Of a stretch of 17,509 nucleotides of DNA, positions 5,916 to 15,000 are shown piece by piece (the first letter of the stretch is position 1; each line of letters begins with the position of its first letter). Under the pieces are notes generated by a model, which did no database searches, was not told where the DNA came from, and saw only the letters and a list, made by a program, of their open reading frames with translations. The DNA comes from an uncultured Eubacteriales bacterium (lineage in GTDB: Bacteria > Bacillota > Clostridia > Lachnospirales > Lachnospiraceae), in contig CASEDW010000137.1 of the NCBI GenBank assembly GCA_949286775.1, positions 1-17,509 of the forward strand, given 5' to 3'. Both the position numbers and the translations under genes were made by a program.

Positions 5916-7265
5916 TTATTTTTCCCCTACTACAATATTGAATTCAACCTCGGCATATCCTTCGGCGCCTTTTCTCATAGCGATTATATCAACTTTATCG
6001 CCTGCTTTGTATTCTTTTAAAAGCGCGGCATATCCCGCTGCGGACATAACCGTATCATCTCCTATTTTGACAATTACGTCATTTTCATTTAACCCCGCGA
6101 CCATTGCCGGAGAGCCTTCTTTAACTCCTGTAATTATCATTCCTTTCGGTATTCCGGTCTTTTCAGCTATCTCGGACGTAACATCCGCTCCTTTTACGCC
6201 TATAAAAGGACGTTTTTCATTATTCAAAAGCTGTTCAAACATTTTTTTCATGTATGAAACTGAATAGGCGTTTATTGTATGATCGCTCAGAGAGCTTGTT
6301 CCTGAAATAATTATGCCTACAATCTCACCGTCAAGATTGATTATAATGCCGTTTCCGCCTGTGCTTCCTGAAATGCTGGTCGTAAATACGGGATAACGTT
6401 CATCATAAGCACTTACTATATTAGAAGTAGACGTGATCGTTCCGTAAGCCATATAGTCGTAATAACCCATCGGGCTTCCAAGGGCGATAATCGGATCGCC
6501 TCTGCGGACGTTATAAGAATTTCCCAGCTCCGCTATTGCGATACTGTTTGAAGTTTCCTGGGAAATATCATTTACATCTATCTTAATTATTGCCATTCCT
6601 GTATCAGCGTCATGACTCTGATATACCGCGTCGACGTACTCGCCGCCGTAAAATTCCACCTGAATTCTCTCTACGTTTGAAAGAATCGCGTAATCGGTAA
6701 GCACGAACAGATTTTCCTGATTTTCTCCGATAATTATTCCCGAGGTTTTCTGCTCGTTTTCATATGCCTGATTGAAATAATCCGTCAGACTTGTTATTCC
6801 TGTAACTTGTACTATTGATTTTTCGACAGGCTCCGAAATTTCATTTAATTCCTGATGCAGTTCCCTGTATTTTTCAACATAAGTCTTTTCTTCAACAGGA
6901 GGCGTTTGGACAGGCTCAGACGAAGAACTTGTCGACGTCGCTTCTGACTCAACGTCTGTATCGTCTTCATTTGTCTCTTCGCCGTTTTTATCTTGACTGT
7001 TCGAATCTGATATATCGTCCGACTGATCATTTTCTGCTGTACCGTCACTGCCCATAGAAATGGAAATCTTACTGTCCGACCCGTCGTTTACTCCCGCTGC
7101 TTTTTTCGCGACAGGAAGCGTAAAGGCGAACACAAACGCGGCAGCAAAAGCCGCTGCAGCCGCGATTATCACCGCTGCAATAAGCCTTGTCAGAAATATT
7201 TTCTTTTTGCTCTTATTTTTAACTGTTTCTTTAATAAATCCGGAATCATTATTATTATTTTCCAT
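5916..7265 (-). CDS. Membrane-anchored HtrA-like (S1C) PDZ protein with a degenerate catalytic triad
   Basis: The 449-residue protein starts with a short Asn- and Lys-rich cytoplasmic tail and one membrane segment (about 23-50, unusually Ala-rich), then a Ser/Asp/Glu/Thr-rich linker (60-126). A trypsin-like fold of the HtrA/DegP type covers about 145-335 and a PDZ domain 352-447 (FIGVKGADVTSE, GMIITGVKEGSPAMVAGL, NDVIVKIGD). Its domain order equals that of Gram-positive HtrA proteins, so the body faces outside the membrane. All three catalytic residues look lost: the His of TNNHVV falls on A193 (VLTDYAIL), the Asp of TDLAV on G223 (DTGMAIIKI), and the Ser of GNSGG on T302 (SGSTGGNG). It is therefore probably a non-proteolytic chaperone, sensor or scaffold. 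GGAGG (7275-7279) lies 9 bases before ATG 7265. It is the first gene of an operon with the exoribonuclease and rRNA methyltransferase genes. The fold is clear; loss of activity is read from hand alignment. Confidence 0.85.
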   Translation of the reverse strand: MENNNNDSGFIKETVKNKSKKKIFLTRLIAAVIIAAAAAFAAAFVFAFTLPVAKKAAGVNDGSDSKISISMGSDGTAENDQSDDISDSNSQDKNGEETNEDDTDVESEATSTSSSSEPVQTPPVEEKTYVEKYRELHQELNEISEPVEKSIVQVTGITSLTDYFNQAYENEQKTSGIIIGENQENLFVLTDYAILSNVERIQVEFYGGEYVDAVYQSHDADTGMAIIKIDVNDISQETSNSIAIAELGNSYNVRRGDPIIALGSPMGYYDYMAYGTITSTSNIVSAYDERYPVFTTSISGSTGGNGIIINLDGEIVGIIISGTSSLSDHTINAYSVSYMKKMFEQLLNNEKRPFIGVKGADVTSEIAEKTGIPKGMIITGVKEGSPAMVAGLNENDVIVKIGDDTVMSAAGYAALLKEYKAGDKVDIIAMRKGAEGYAEVEFNIVVGEK

Positions 7266-7361
7266 TAATCATAACCTCCGAAAATACTCAGTAAAGAATA
7301 TCAGACGAATATGAACAATTTATGAATAAGACCTTTATAAACTCTGAATAATAGAGTAAAC

Positions 7362-7367
7362 TATAAT
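7362..7367 (+). promoter_or_regulatory. Putative -10 element (TATAAT) of the mutS2 promoter
   Basis: A perfect TATAAT lies 38 bases before the mutS2 start. The best -35 at a fitting distance is TAAACT (7338-7343, 18-base spacer), a weak match. A small dyad ACTCT-N7-AGAGT (7341-7357) overlaps the spacer. Transcription would start near 7374, inside the divergent promoter. Confidence 0.45.
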
Positions 7368-7374
7368 AATAAAA

Positions 7375-7404
7375 ATTATAAAATAAAGAACAGGTATTAG
7401 TCAA
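7375..7404 (-). promoter_or_regulatory. Strong sigma-A promoter for the HtrA-like/yhaM/rlmD operon
   Basis: On the minus strand TTGACT (7399-7404) and TATAAT (7375-7380) are separated by 18 bases. This matches the housekeeping consensus in 11 of 12 positions. Transcription would start near 7368, giving a leader of about 100 bases before ATG 7265. No other good promoter is seen within the three-gene unit, whose genes overlap or are 3 bases apart. Confidence 0.75.
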
Positions 7405-9786
7405 TTGAATATAAAATCATTAAAAACACTCGAATTTAATAAAATAAAAGAAACTCTTTGTTCTCACGCGGACAGTCCTTCCGGCAAAAAGCTCTGCGAA
7501 GAACTCCTTCCGTCGGACAATATAGACGAAATAGAATCGATGCAGGCTGAAACCTCCGCCGCTCTTTCACGTATCCTTAAGAAAGGCAATATTTCTTTTG
7601 CGAACGCGAAAGACGTTTCAGTATCCCTTAAAAGACTTGAACTCGGAAGTTCTTTTAATACAAAAGAACTTCTTATTTGCGCGGCTCTGCTCGAAAACGC
7701 GGCCTCAGTAAAAAAATACGGAAAGCGCGACCGCAACCATGTCGAAGACGACTGTCTCGACGCTTATTTTGACGCGCTCATATCCTGCGAGACGCTGACT
7801 GAAGATATAAGAAGATGTATCATTTCCGAAGATGAGATCAGCGACAACGCGAGTCCCGGCCTTTATAAAATAAGAAAAGCAATAAAAAACAACGAAGACA
7901 GGATTCACTCGCAGCTTAATTCAATAATAAACGGTTCGATGAGAACATATTTGCAGGACGCTGTCATAACAATGAGAAACGGCCGTTACTGCATTCCTGT
8001 AAAATCAGAACACCGTTCACAGATTCAGGGAATGATCCATGATCAGTCCTCCTCAGGCTCCACCGTATTTGTTGAGCCTATGGCGATTGTAAAACTCAAC
8101 AATGATATCCGTCAGCTCGAATCAGAAGAGCAAAAGGAAATCGACGCTATTCTCGCTTCGCTCAGCAAAGATGTCTTTGAAAACTCGGAGCCCATAAAAA
8201 TTGATATGGACATCTTAATCAAAATGGATTTCATATTCGCCAGAGCCGCCCTTGCGCTTGATATGAACGCTGTTCGCCCGATATTTAATACAGACGGGAT
8301 CATTGAACTTAAGAAAGCGCGTCATCCTCTTATCGACAAAAAGTCGATAGTTCCAATAGATGTGCGTCTCGGCAAAGATTTCGATCTGCTGATAATAACA
8401 GGTCCTAATACAGGCGGAAAAACTGTCGCGCTTAAAACAGTCGGCCTGCTGACGCTCATGGGACAGTCCGGACTTCATATTCCCGCTCTTTCACAGTCTC
8501 AGCTCGCTGTTTTTGACAATATCTTCGCGGATATCGGCGATGAACAGAGCATTGAACAGTCATTAAGTACATTTTCATCACATATGGTAAATGTCGTATC
8601 AATATTAAAAGAAGCAGACGAAAGATCTCTCGTTCTTTTTGATGAGCTTGGCGCGGGCACGGACCCTGTAGAGGGTGCAGCTTTAGCCCAGTCAATTCTT
8701 TCTTTCCTGCATGACCGCAAGATAAGAACCATGGCGACAACTCATTACAGCGAATTGAAGCTTTTCGCTCTGTCAACCCAGGGCGTCGAAAATGCCAGCT
8801 GTGAATTTGACGTCTCAACGCTTCGTCCGACATACAGGCTTCTCATCGGAGTCCCCGGAAAAAGCAACGCCTTCGCCATTTCAGAAAAACTCGGTCTTCC
8901 GTCATATATTATAGAAGACGCGAAATCTCATATAGATGTACAGGATGAGACTTTTGAAGACGTTATTTCAAATCTTGAACAAAAGAGAATAGAACTCGAA
9001 AAAGAGAAACAGGAAATCTCGCGTCTGAAAAAAGAAGCGTCTCATATAAGGAACAGTCTTGATAACCGGGAAAAAGACTTTATCGCTAAAAAGTCAAAAA
9101 TGATGCAGAAAGCCAACGAGGAAGCTTATCAGCTTCTTAAAGAAGCCAAAGACTACGCTGATTCGGTAATGCGCATGTTCCATAAGGTTTCCAGCGGAAA
9201 TCCGCAGATCAAAGAACTTGAAAAGCAGCGCGCGGAACTCAGAAACAAGATGGACAAAGCCGGCCATGGCATGAGCATCAAGACAGAAAAGAAAAAGCCT
9301 TCAAAAGAGCTCAAACCTTCTGATATCAGACTTGGCGACAGCGTAAAAGTTCTCAGCCTGAATCTGAAAGGCACGATAACGACCCGTCCTGACAGCAAAG
9401 GCTTTGTAATAGTTCAGATGGGAATATTAAAATCCAAGATCCATATTTCAGATCTTGAACTTATCGATGAACCTACGATCACGGCGAAAAATTTCACCGG
9501 CGGCACCGGAAAGATCAAATTCTCAAAATCAATGTCTGTTTCTCCTGAAATAAATCTTTTGGGAAAAACAGTCGACGAGGCGATCGCGGAACTTGACAAA
9601 TACCTCGACGACGCTTATCTCGCGCATTTAAGCGAAGTGCGGGTAGTTCACGGCAAAGGCACCGGAGCTCTTCGAAACGGAATCCACTCATATTTAAAGA
9701 GCGTTCCAATTGTAAAAGAATTCCATCTCGCGGCCTTCGGAGAAGGCGACGCCGGAGTTACTATAGTGAAATTCAGAAACACCTGA
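7405..9786 (+). CDS. mutS2: MutS2 ATPase with Smr domain
   Basis: At 793 residues this has the normal MutS2 length. Residues 1-300 hold the core and clamp regions (IIDQ-like HDQSSSGSTVFVEP lies in this part). The ATPase follows, with Walker A GPNTGGKT at 333-340 and Walker B LVLFDELGAGTD (D413-E414), then a long charged coiled coil (about 515-630). A KOW-like stretch (about 640-690) precedes the C-terminal Smr domain (713-793) with HGKGTGALR (749-757). MutS2 does not do mismatch repair; it restrains recombination in some species and in Bacillus subtilis has been linked to rescue of collided ribosomes. The Smr LDLR motif reads INLLG here, so nuclease activity is doubtful. The start is TTG 7405, since MNIKSLKTLEFNKIK matches the family's usual N-terminus and no ATG is available; the ribosome binding site is weak (ACAGG at 7390-7394). 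It leads into the two-component genes 22 bases downstream. Confidence 0.96.
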   Translation: MNIKSLKTLEFNKIKETLCSHADSPSGKKLCEELLPSDNIDEIESMQAETSAALSRILKKGNISFANAKDVSVSLKRLELGSSFNTKELLICAALLENAASVKKYGKRDRNHVEDDCLDAYFDALISCETLTEDIRRCIISEDEISDNASPGLYKIRKAIKNNEDRIHSQLNSIINGSMRTYLQDAVITMRNGRYCIPVKSEHRSQIQGMIHDQSSSGSTVFVEPMAIVKLNNDIRQLESEEQKEIDAILASLSKDVFENSEPIKIDMDILIKMDFIFARAALALDMNAVRPIFNTDGIIELKKARHPLIDKKSIVPIDVRLGKDFDLLIITGPNTGGKTVALKTVGLLTLMGQSGLHIPALSQSQLAVFDNIFADIGDEQSIEQSLSTFSSHMVNVVSILKEADERSLVLFDELGAGTDPVEGAALAQSILSFLHDRKIRTMATTHYSELKLFALSTQGVENASCEFDVSTLRPTYRLLIGVPGKSNAFAISEKLGLPSYIIEDAKSHIDVQDETFEDVISNLEQKRIELEKEKQEISRLKKEASHIRNSLDNREKDFIAKKSKMMQKANEEAYQLLKEAKDYADSVMRMFHKVSSGNPQIKELEKQRAELRNKMDKAGHGMSIKTEKKKPSKELKPSDIRLGDSVKVLSLNLKGTITTRPDSKGFVIVQMGILKSKIHISDLELIDEPTITAKNFTGGTGKIKFSKSMSVSPEINLLGKTVDEAIAELDKYLDDAYLAHLSEVRVVHGKGTGALRNGIHSYLKSVPIVKEFHLAAFGEGDAGVTIVKFRNT

Positions 9787-9808
9787 AAAGAATAGATAAG
9801 AGGTTCAT

Positions 9809-10534
9809 ATGCAAAACAGACAAAAAATTTTAATTGTAGACGATGACAATAATATCGCGGAGCTCATTTCCCTGTATCTTACAAAAGAGTTCTTCGACTG
9901 CAAAATAGTAAACGACGGTACGGAGGCTCTTGATGCTTTCGCCTCTTTTAATCCCGATATCATACTGCTTGACCTGATGCTGCCGGGCATCGACGGTTAT
10001 CAGGTCTGCCGAACAATACGGCAGACTTCAAACGTTCCGATAATAATGCTCTCCGCCAAAGGCGATACCTTTGACAAAGTACTCGGCCTTGAACTTGGCG
10101 CTGACGACTATATCATGAAACCCTTTGATACAAAGGAACTTGTCGCGCGTGTAAAAGCGGTTCTTCGCAGATTTAACGCTGCCGCGGCGATCGCTTCGGA
10201 AAACTCTTCTTCCGATCCGAAGATAGACAAGGGAAAATATGTCGAATATGAAGATCTTTCAGTCAGCCTTTCAAACTACACCGTTACTTACAGAGGTCAT
10301 CATATCGAAATGCCTCCAAAAGAGCTCGAACTGTTATTTTTCCTTGCGTCTTCTCCAAATCAGGTTTTTACGCGCGAACAGCTTCTTGACAACATTTGGG
10401 GATATGAATATATAGGCGACACAAGAACAGTAGACGTACACATAAAGCGCCTTCGCGAAAAATTAAATGATAACACGAAATGGAGTATCAGCACCGTATG
10501 GGGCATAGGATATAAATTCGAGGTCAAAAAATAA
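9809..10534 (+). CDS. Response regulator, OmpR/PhoB family
   Basis: The 241-residue protein has an N-terminal receiver domain (5-120) with the acidic pocket D11-D13, phospho-acceptor D55 (ILLDLMLPG), S82 (MLSAKGD) and K104 (YIMKPFD), all intact. A variable linker (about 122-148) leads to the C-terminal winged-helix DNA-binding domain (148-239), with MPPKELELLFFLAS, the recognition-helix region RTVDVHIKRLREKL, and the wing ending VWGIGYKFE. It would be phosphorylated by the kinase encoded next, whose ATG shares a base with this gene's stop codon. AAGAGG (9798-9803) lies 5 bases before ATG 9809. It is only 22 bases after mutS2, so it probably depends on the mutS2 promoter. Target genes and signal cannot be read from the sequence. 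Confidence 0.95.
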   Translation: MQNRQKILIVDDDNNIAELISLYLTKEFFDCKIVNDGTEALDAFASFNPDIILLDLMLPGIDGYQVCRTIRQTSNVPIIMLSAKGDTFDKVLGLELGADDYIMKPFDTKELVARVKAVLRRFNAAAAIASENSSSDPKIDKGKYVEYEDLSVSLSNYTVTYRGHHIEMPPKELELLFFLASSPNQVFTREQLLDNIWGYEYIGDTRTVDVHIKRLREKLNDNTKWSISTVWGIGYKFEVKK

Positions 10535-11931
10535 TGAAGCACAAACTGTTTTTTAAATTTTTATTTGTCTATATAGCGGTGGCGATAGCCTCGTTCATAC
10601 TTATATCCACCGTTATAAGCAACATAATAAATCAACAGCTTGTGGACTCTTATGCCCGTAAAATGTACTCGCTTGCTCAGGATATTTCAGAAGAATATAA
10701 AAACAACATGACTTTTAATTCTGAAAATATATACAATAACCTCCGTACCACCGCGAGATTTTCAGATTCTGTCATAATGCTGATTGCTCCTGACGGCACG
10801 AAACTTGTTGATACCGGCAATACATACAGCACTTCAAAACGCGGACATATAGAAAATTTTGATCATTTAGCGCTCGGAACAGGTTTTTATACCATAGGCG
10901 ATTTCTTCGGGGAATTCAAAGAGGATATGATTTCTGTCACGATCCCGCTGACACGCAATATGTATACCATCGGTTATGTAAGCATACATACGCCTATGCA
11001 GCTGATATACGAAAACAGAGAAAAAGAACTTGTGCTGATACATATTCTGAACAGTTTTCTCTTCTTGATTGTGCTGGTCATTTTTATCCTTCAGAATATA
11101 TGGATATATAAACCGCTGCACAAAATAATAACGGGAACTAAAAAGATGGCGGAAGGAAATCTTTCCGACAAGATAAATATCAAGTCCCATGACGAAATGG
11201 GATATCTCGCCAAGACTCTTAACTATATGGGAGATGAATTAAACAAACAGAATGAATATCAGCGAAAATTTATCGCTAATGTTTCGCATGATTTCCGTTC
11301 CCCGCTGACGTCAATAAAAGGATATGTTGAAGCGATACGAGACGGCGTCATTCCCCATGAAATGATGGGTAAATACCTTGATATCATAGTCTCCGAGACG
11401 GAACGCCTTAACAAGCTTACAAAAGAAATGCTTTCTCTTGACAATATAGACAGCCGCGTCAGAAAGATGAACTATACTTCCTTTAATATCAATAAACTGA
11501 TAAAAGACACTGTTCTTTCCTTCGAAGGTATCTGCAGCGGCAAAGGCATACGCTTTAATCTCGTTCTTGAGGACAAGGAACTTATCGTTGTCGCGGATTA
11601 CGTCAAAATACAGCAGGTTATGTACAATCTTATCGACAACGCTATAAAATTCAGCAATCCGAACTCATATATCGATATTGAAACAGCCCTGAAAAAGGAC
11701 AAAGCCTATATCTATGTAAAGGATCACGGAATAGGCATCTCAAACGCTGAGATCGCAAAGATATGGCAGCGCTTTTACAAAACCGATTCTTCCCGAGGCA
11801 AAGACCGTACCGGAACAGGTCTCGGCCTTTCAATCGTAAAAGATATTATCGCCGCTCACAATCAGAAGATCACAGTAGTCAGCACTGAAGGCGTAGGAAC
11901 TGAATTTTATTTTACCCTCGATACAAAATAA
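10534..11931 (+). CDS. Membrane-bound sensor histidine kinase
   Basis: The 465-residue protein has a membrane segment at about 7-30, an extracellular sensor region at 31-166 (it includes VIMLIAPDGTKLVDTGN, resembling a PAS/Cache-like fold), and a second membrane segment at about 167-188. A HAMP linker follows (about 189-241). The dimerisation/phosphotransfer domain carries H252 in FIANVSHDFRSPLTS. The ATP-binding domain has the N box (NLIDNAIKF, N365-N369), DHGIGIS (397-403), the F-box region IWQRFYKTD and GTGLGLSIVKDI (427-438). It is complete and should be active. Its ATG overlaps the response-regulator stop (TAATG), which couples translation of the pair. The system resembles many clostridial cell-envelope sensors, but the ligand is not evident. 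A strong terminator follows at 11975. Confidence 0.95.
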   Translation: MKHKLFFKFLFVYIAVAIASFILISTVISNIINQQLVDSYARKMYSLAQDISEEYKNNMTFNSENIYNNLRTTARFSDSVIMLIAPDGTKLVDTGNTYSTSKRGHIENFDHLALGTGFYTIGDFFGEFKEDMISVTIPLTRNMYTIGYVSIHTPMQLIYENREKELVLIHILNSFLFLIVLVIFILQNIWIYKPLHKIITGTKKMAEGNLSDKINIKSHDEMGYLAKTLNYMGDELNKQNEYQRKFIANVSHDFRSPLTSIKGYVEAIRDGVIPHEMMGKYLDIIVSETERLNKLTKEMLSLDNIDSRVRKMNYTSFNINKLIKDTVLSFEGICSGKGIRFNLVLEDKELIVVADYVKIQQVMYNLIDNAIKFSNPNSYIDIETALKKDKAYIYVKDHGIGISNAEIAKIWQRFYKTDSSRGKDRTGTGLGLSIVKDIIAAHNQKITVVSTEGVGTEFYFTLDTK

Positions 11932-11974
11932 AAAACTGTTTTCACGTCATGAGACACGAAATTGCTTTACGATG

Positions 11975-12021
11975 AAAAGGGCCGTGTTTACCTACTAAAA
12001 CGCAGGTAAACATGGCCTTTT
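11975..12021. terminator. Bidirectional intrinsic terminator between the kinase gene and polC
   Basis: A long stem pairs 11975-11993 with 12004-12021 around a 10-base loop, interrupted only by one bulged G and one G-T pair. The outer arms are AAAAGG and CCTTTT, so each strand ends in a T run after the hairpin. It serves both convergent units: the mutS2 to kinase transcript on plus and the ispG-polC transcript on minus, whose last codon is about ten bases away. Confidence 0.9.
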
Positions 12022-12031
12022 ACCGGTTTTC

Positions 12032-15000
12032 TTACATTATCTCAAACAGCGATATCTGATCAGACTCAGGAAGTCCGCTCAAGATTCCCGTTTTTACAAG
12101 ATACTCTATGATCGTTTTACTTACCTTGGTTCTGCTTCTGAAATCATCCTGGGATATAAATTTGCCTTCCGCTGCCGCCGCGACTACAGCGTCAGCCGCT
12201 TTGTCGCCGAGTCCGTCTATCGAATCAAGAGACGGCATCAGTTTTCCGTCCTTTATCGTAAAACGGTGCGCGTCAGCTTCATAAATATCGACAGGAACAA
12301 AGTCAAATCCTCTCGCGTACATTTCTCTTACGATCTTCATGTCCTTATACGTATCCTGCTCTTTTTTGCTCAGTTCATTCATTCTGCTCTCATAATCATC
12401 CATGAACTGAAGGAGTCTGTCCTCGCCGCGGCACATGATATCATAATTTATCGCCGAAGCTCTTATGGAAAAGTAAGCCGCATAGTAGGCCAGCGGATAA
12501 TATATCTTGTACCACGCTATCCTGTATGCCATCATAACATACGCCGCCGCGTGCGCCTTCGGAAACATATATTTGATCTTTTCGCAGGACCATATATACC
12601 AGTCGGGAACGCCGTGATCGAGCATATCCTGTTTCCATTCGGGCCAGTCGGCGCATTTTTTCTTGGCTACCTGTCCTTTTCTGACGGCTTCCATTATCTT
12701 AAATGATCTCTCGCTTTCAAGGCCTTTTCCGATCAGATATATCATGATATCGTCACGCGTACAAATAGCCGTAGAAATAGTAGCCTTACCCTGGGCTATC
12801 AGTTCTTTCGCGTTTCCTATCCATACGTCTGTTCCGTGAGACAGTCCCGAAATCCTTATCAGATCTGAAAAAGACGAAGGCTTTGTATCTATAAGCATCT
12901 GAATGACAAAATCTGTTCCAAACTCGGGAATTCCAAGGCACCCCAAAGGGCATCCGCCTATGTCCGACGGTTTTATGCCGAGAGCCTCCGTCGATCTGAA
13001 CAGACTCATGACCTTCGGCTCATCCAGCGGAACTTTTTTCGCGTCAGTTCCCGTTATATCCTCAAGCATCCTTATCATGGTCGGATCATCGTGGCCGAGA
13101 ATATCGAGCTTCAGAAGGTTCTCGTCTATACTGTGATAATCAAAATGCGTCGTAATGATATCGCTGTTAATATCATTCGCTGGATGCTGAACAGGGGTGA
13201 AAGAATTAATATCTTCGCCGTGGGGAAGCACGATGATTCCGCCGGGATGCTGTCCCGTGGTTCTCCTTATTCCGGTACAACCCGAAACTATCCTCTCTAT
13301 TTCACATGTCCGCTTGCTTATTCCCCTCTCTTCGTAATATTTCTTTACGAATCCATAGGCCGTTTTGTCAGCAAGCGTACCGATCGTTCCGGCTTTAAAA
13401 GTCTGGCCTTCGCCGAATATCACCTCTGTGTACTTATGGGCATTGCTCTGATATTCGCCCGAAAAGTTAAGGTCTATATCAGGCTCCTTATTTCCCTTAA
13501 ATCCGAGGAATGTTTCAAACGGTATATCAAATCCGAGTTTTTGAAGCGGCGTTCCGCAGTTTGGGCAGAGCTTATCCGGCATATCGCTTCCGCATCGTCC
13601 GCTGTATGCCTTTACTTCTTCCGAATCAAAATCGCAGTAGTGGCAATTTGGGCACAGATAGTGAGCGCTTAAAGGATTTACCTCTGTGATACCCGCCATG
13701 GTAGCGACAAAGGACGATCCTACAGAACCTCTGGAACCTACGAGATATCCGTCCTCATTTGATTTCCATACGAGTTTCTGCGCGATTATATACATAACGG
13801 CATAACCGTTTGAAATGATCGAATTTAATTCCCTTTCGAGTCTGTTTACAACCACCTCCGGAAGATCGGGGCCGTAAATCCTGTGCGCCTCGTTGTAGCA
13901 TATATTTCTGAGATCCGTATCGGAGTTTTCGATGACAGGCGGGAATTTTCCCGCCCTTATCGGCGAGATTTTTTCTATCATATCCGCGATCTTCTGAGGA
14001 TTTTCTATTACGACCTCATTTGCTTTTTCACTTCCGAGATAGTCAAACTCAGAAAGCATCTCGTCAGTAGTTCTTAAATAGAGAGGCGCCTGTTCGTCAG
14101 CGTCTTTAAAGCCCTGTCCCGCCATGATTATCCTTCTGTAGATCTCGTCTTCAGGATCTATAAAATGTACGTCGCATGTCGCCACCACAGGCTTATTGAA
14201 TTCTTCTCCGAGAGCAACTATCTTTTTATTTATCCTGATCAGATCGTCGTTTGATGTTACGCTGTCCTCGTTTTCATTTTCAATAAGATGTTTGCAGTTT
14301 CCAAGGGGCTGAATCTCAAGATAATCATAAAAATCAACGAGCGCCGCAAGTTCCTGATCAGACGCTCCGCGCAAAATCGCCTTGTAAAGCTCTCCCGCGT
14401 CGCAGGCCGTTCCTATGATAAGACCTTCTCTGTATTTTTCAAATACAGTTTTCGGCACTCTCGGCCGCCTGAAATAATATGTGAGATGCGACTGGGAAAC
14501 AAGCCTGTAAAGATTGACGCGTCCGGTTTCATTTTTTACCAGAACGACGGCATGGCTTGTTGGCATATGCCTTATCGTATCAGGCGAATATTCGGCCTTT
14601 TCGTTTAATTCATCCAGAGTTTCTATCCCGCGCTCATTAAGTATGCCGCAGAGCTTCAAAAAGATATGCGCCGTACACTCGGCGTCGTCTACCGCCCTGT
14701 GATGATTGTTTAAAACTACGCCGAGATGTTTCGCCACGGTATCAAGTTTAAATCTGTTGAGCTGCGGAATTAGAAATCTTGAAAGTGAAACGGTGTCGAC
14801 CACTGTAAAATCATATTCAAGTCCTAAGTCATTGCAGTTTTTCTTTATAAAGGATGTATCGAATCCCGCGTTGTGGGCTACCAGCACGGCTCCTTTGCAA
14901 AACTCCATAAACTCAGGCAATATTTCATCTATTGTCCTCTGATTTATCAGCATGGAATCGTTGATTCCTGTGAGAGTCTCTATTTTGAGCGGCACCGGCA

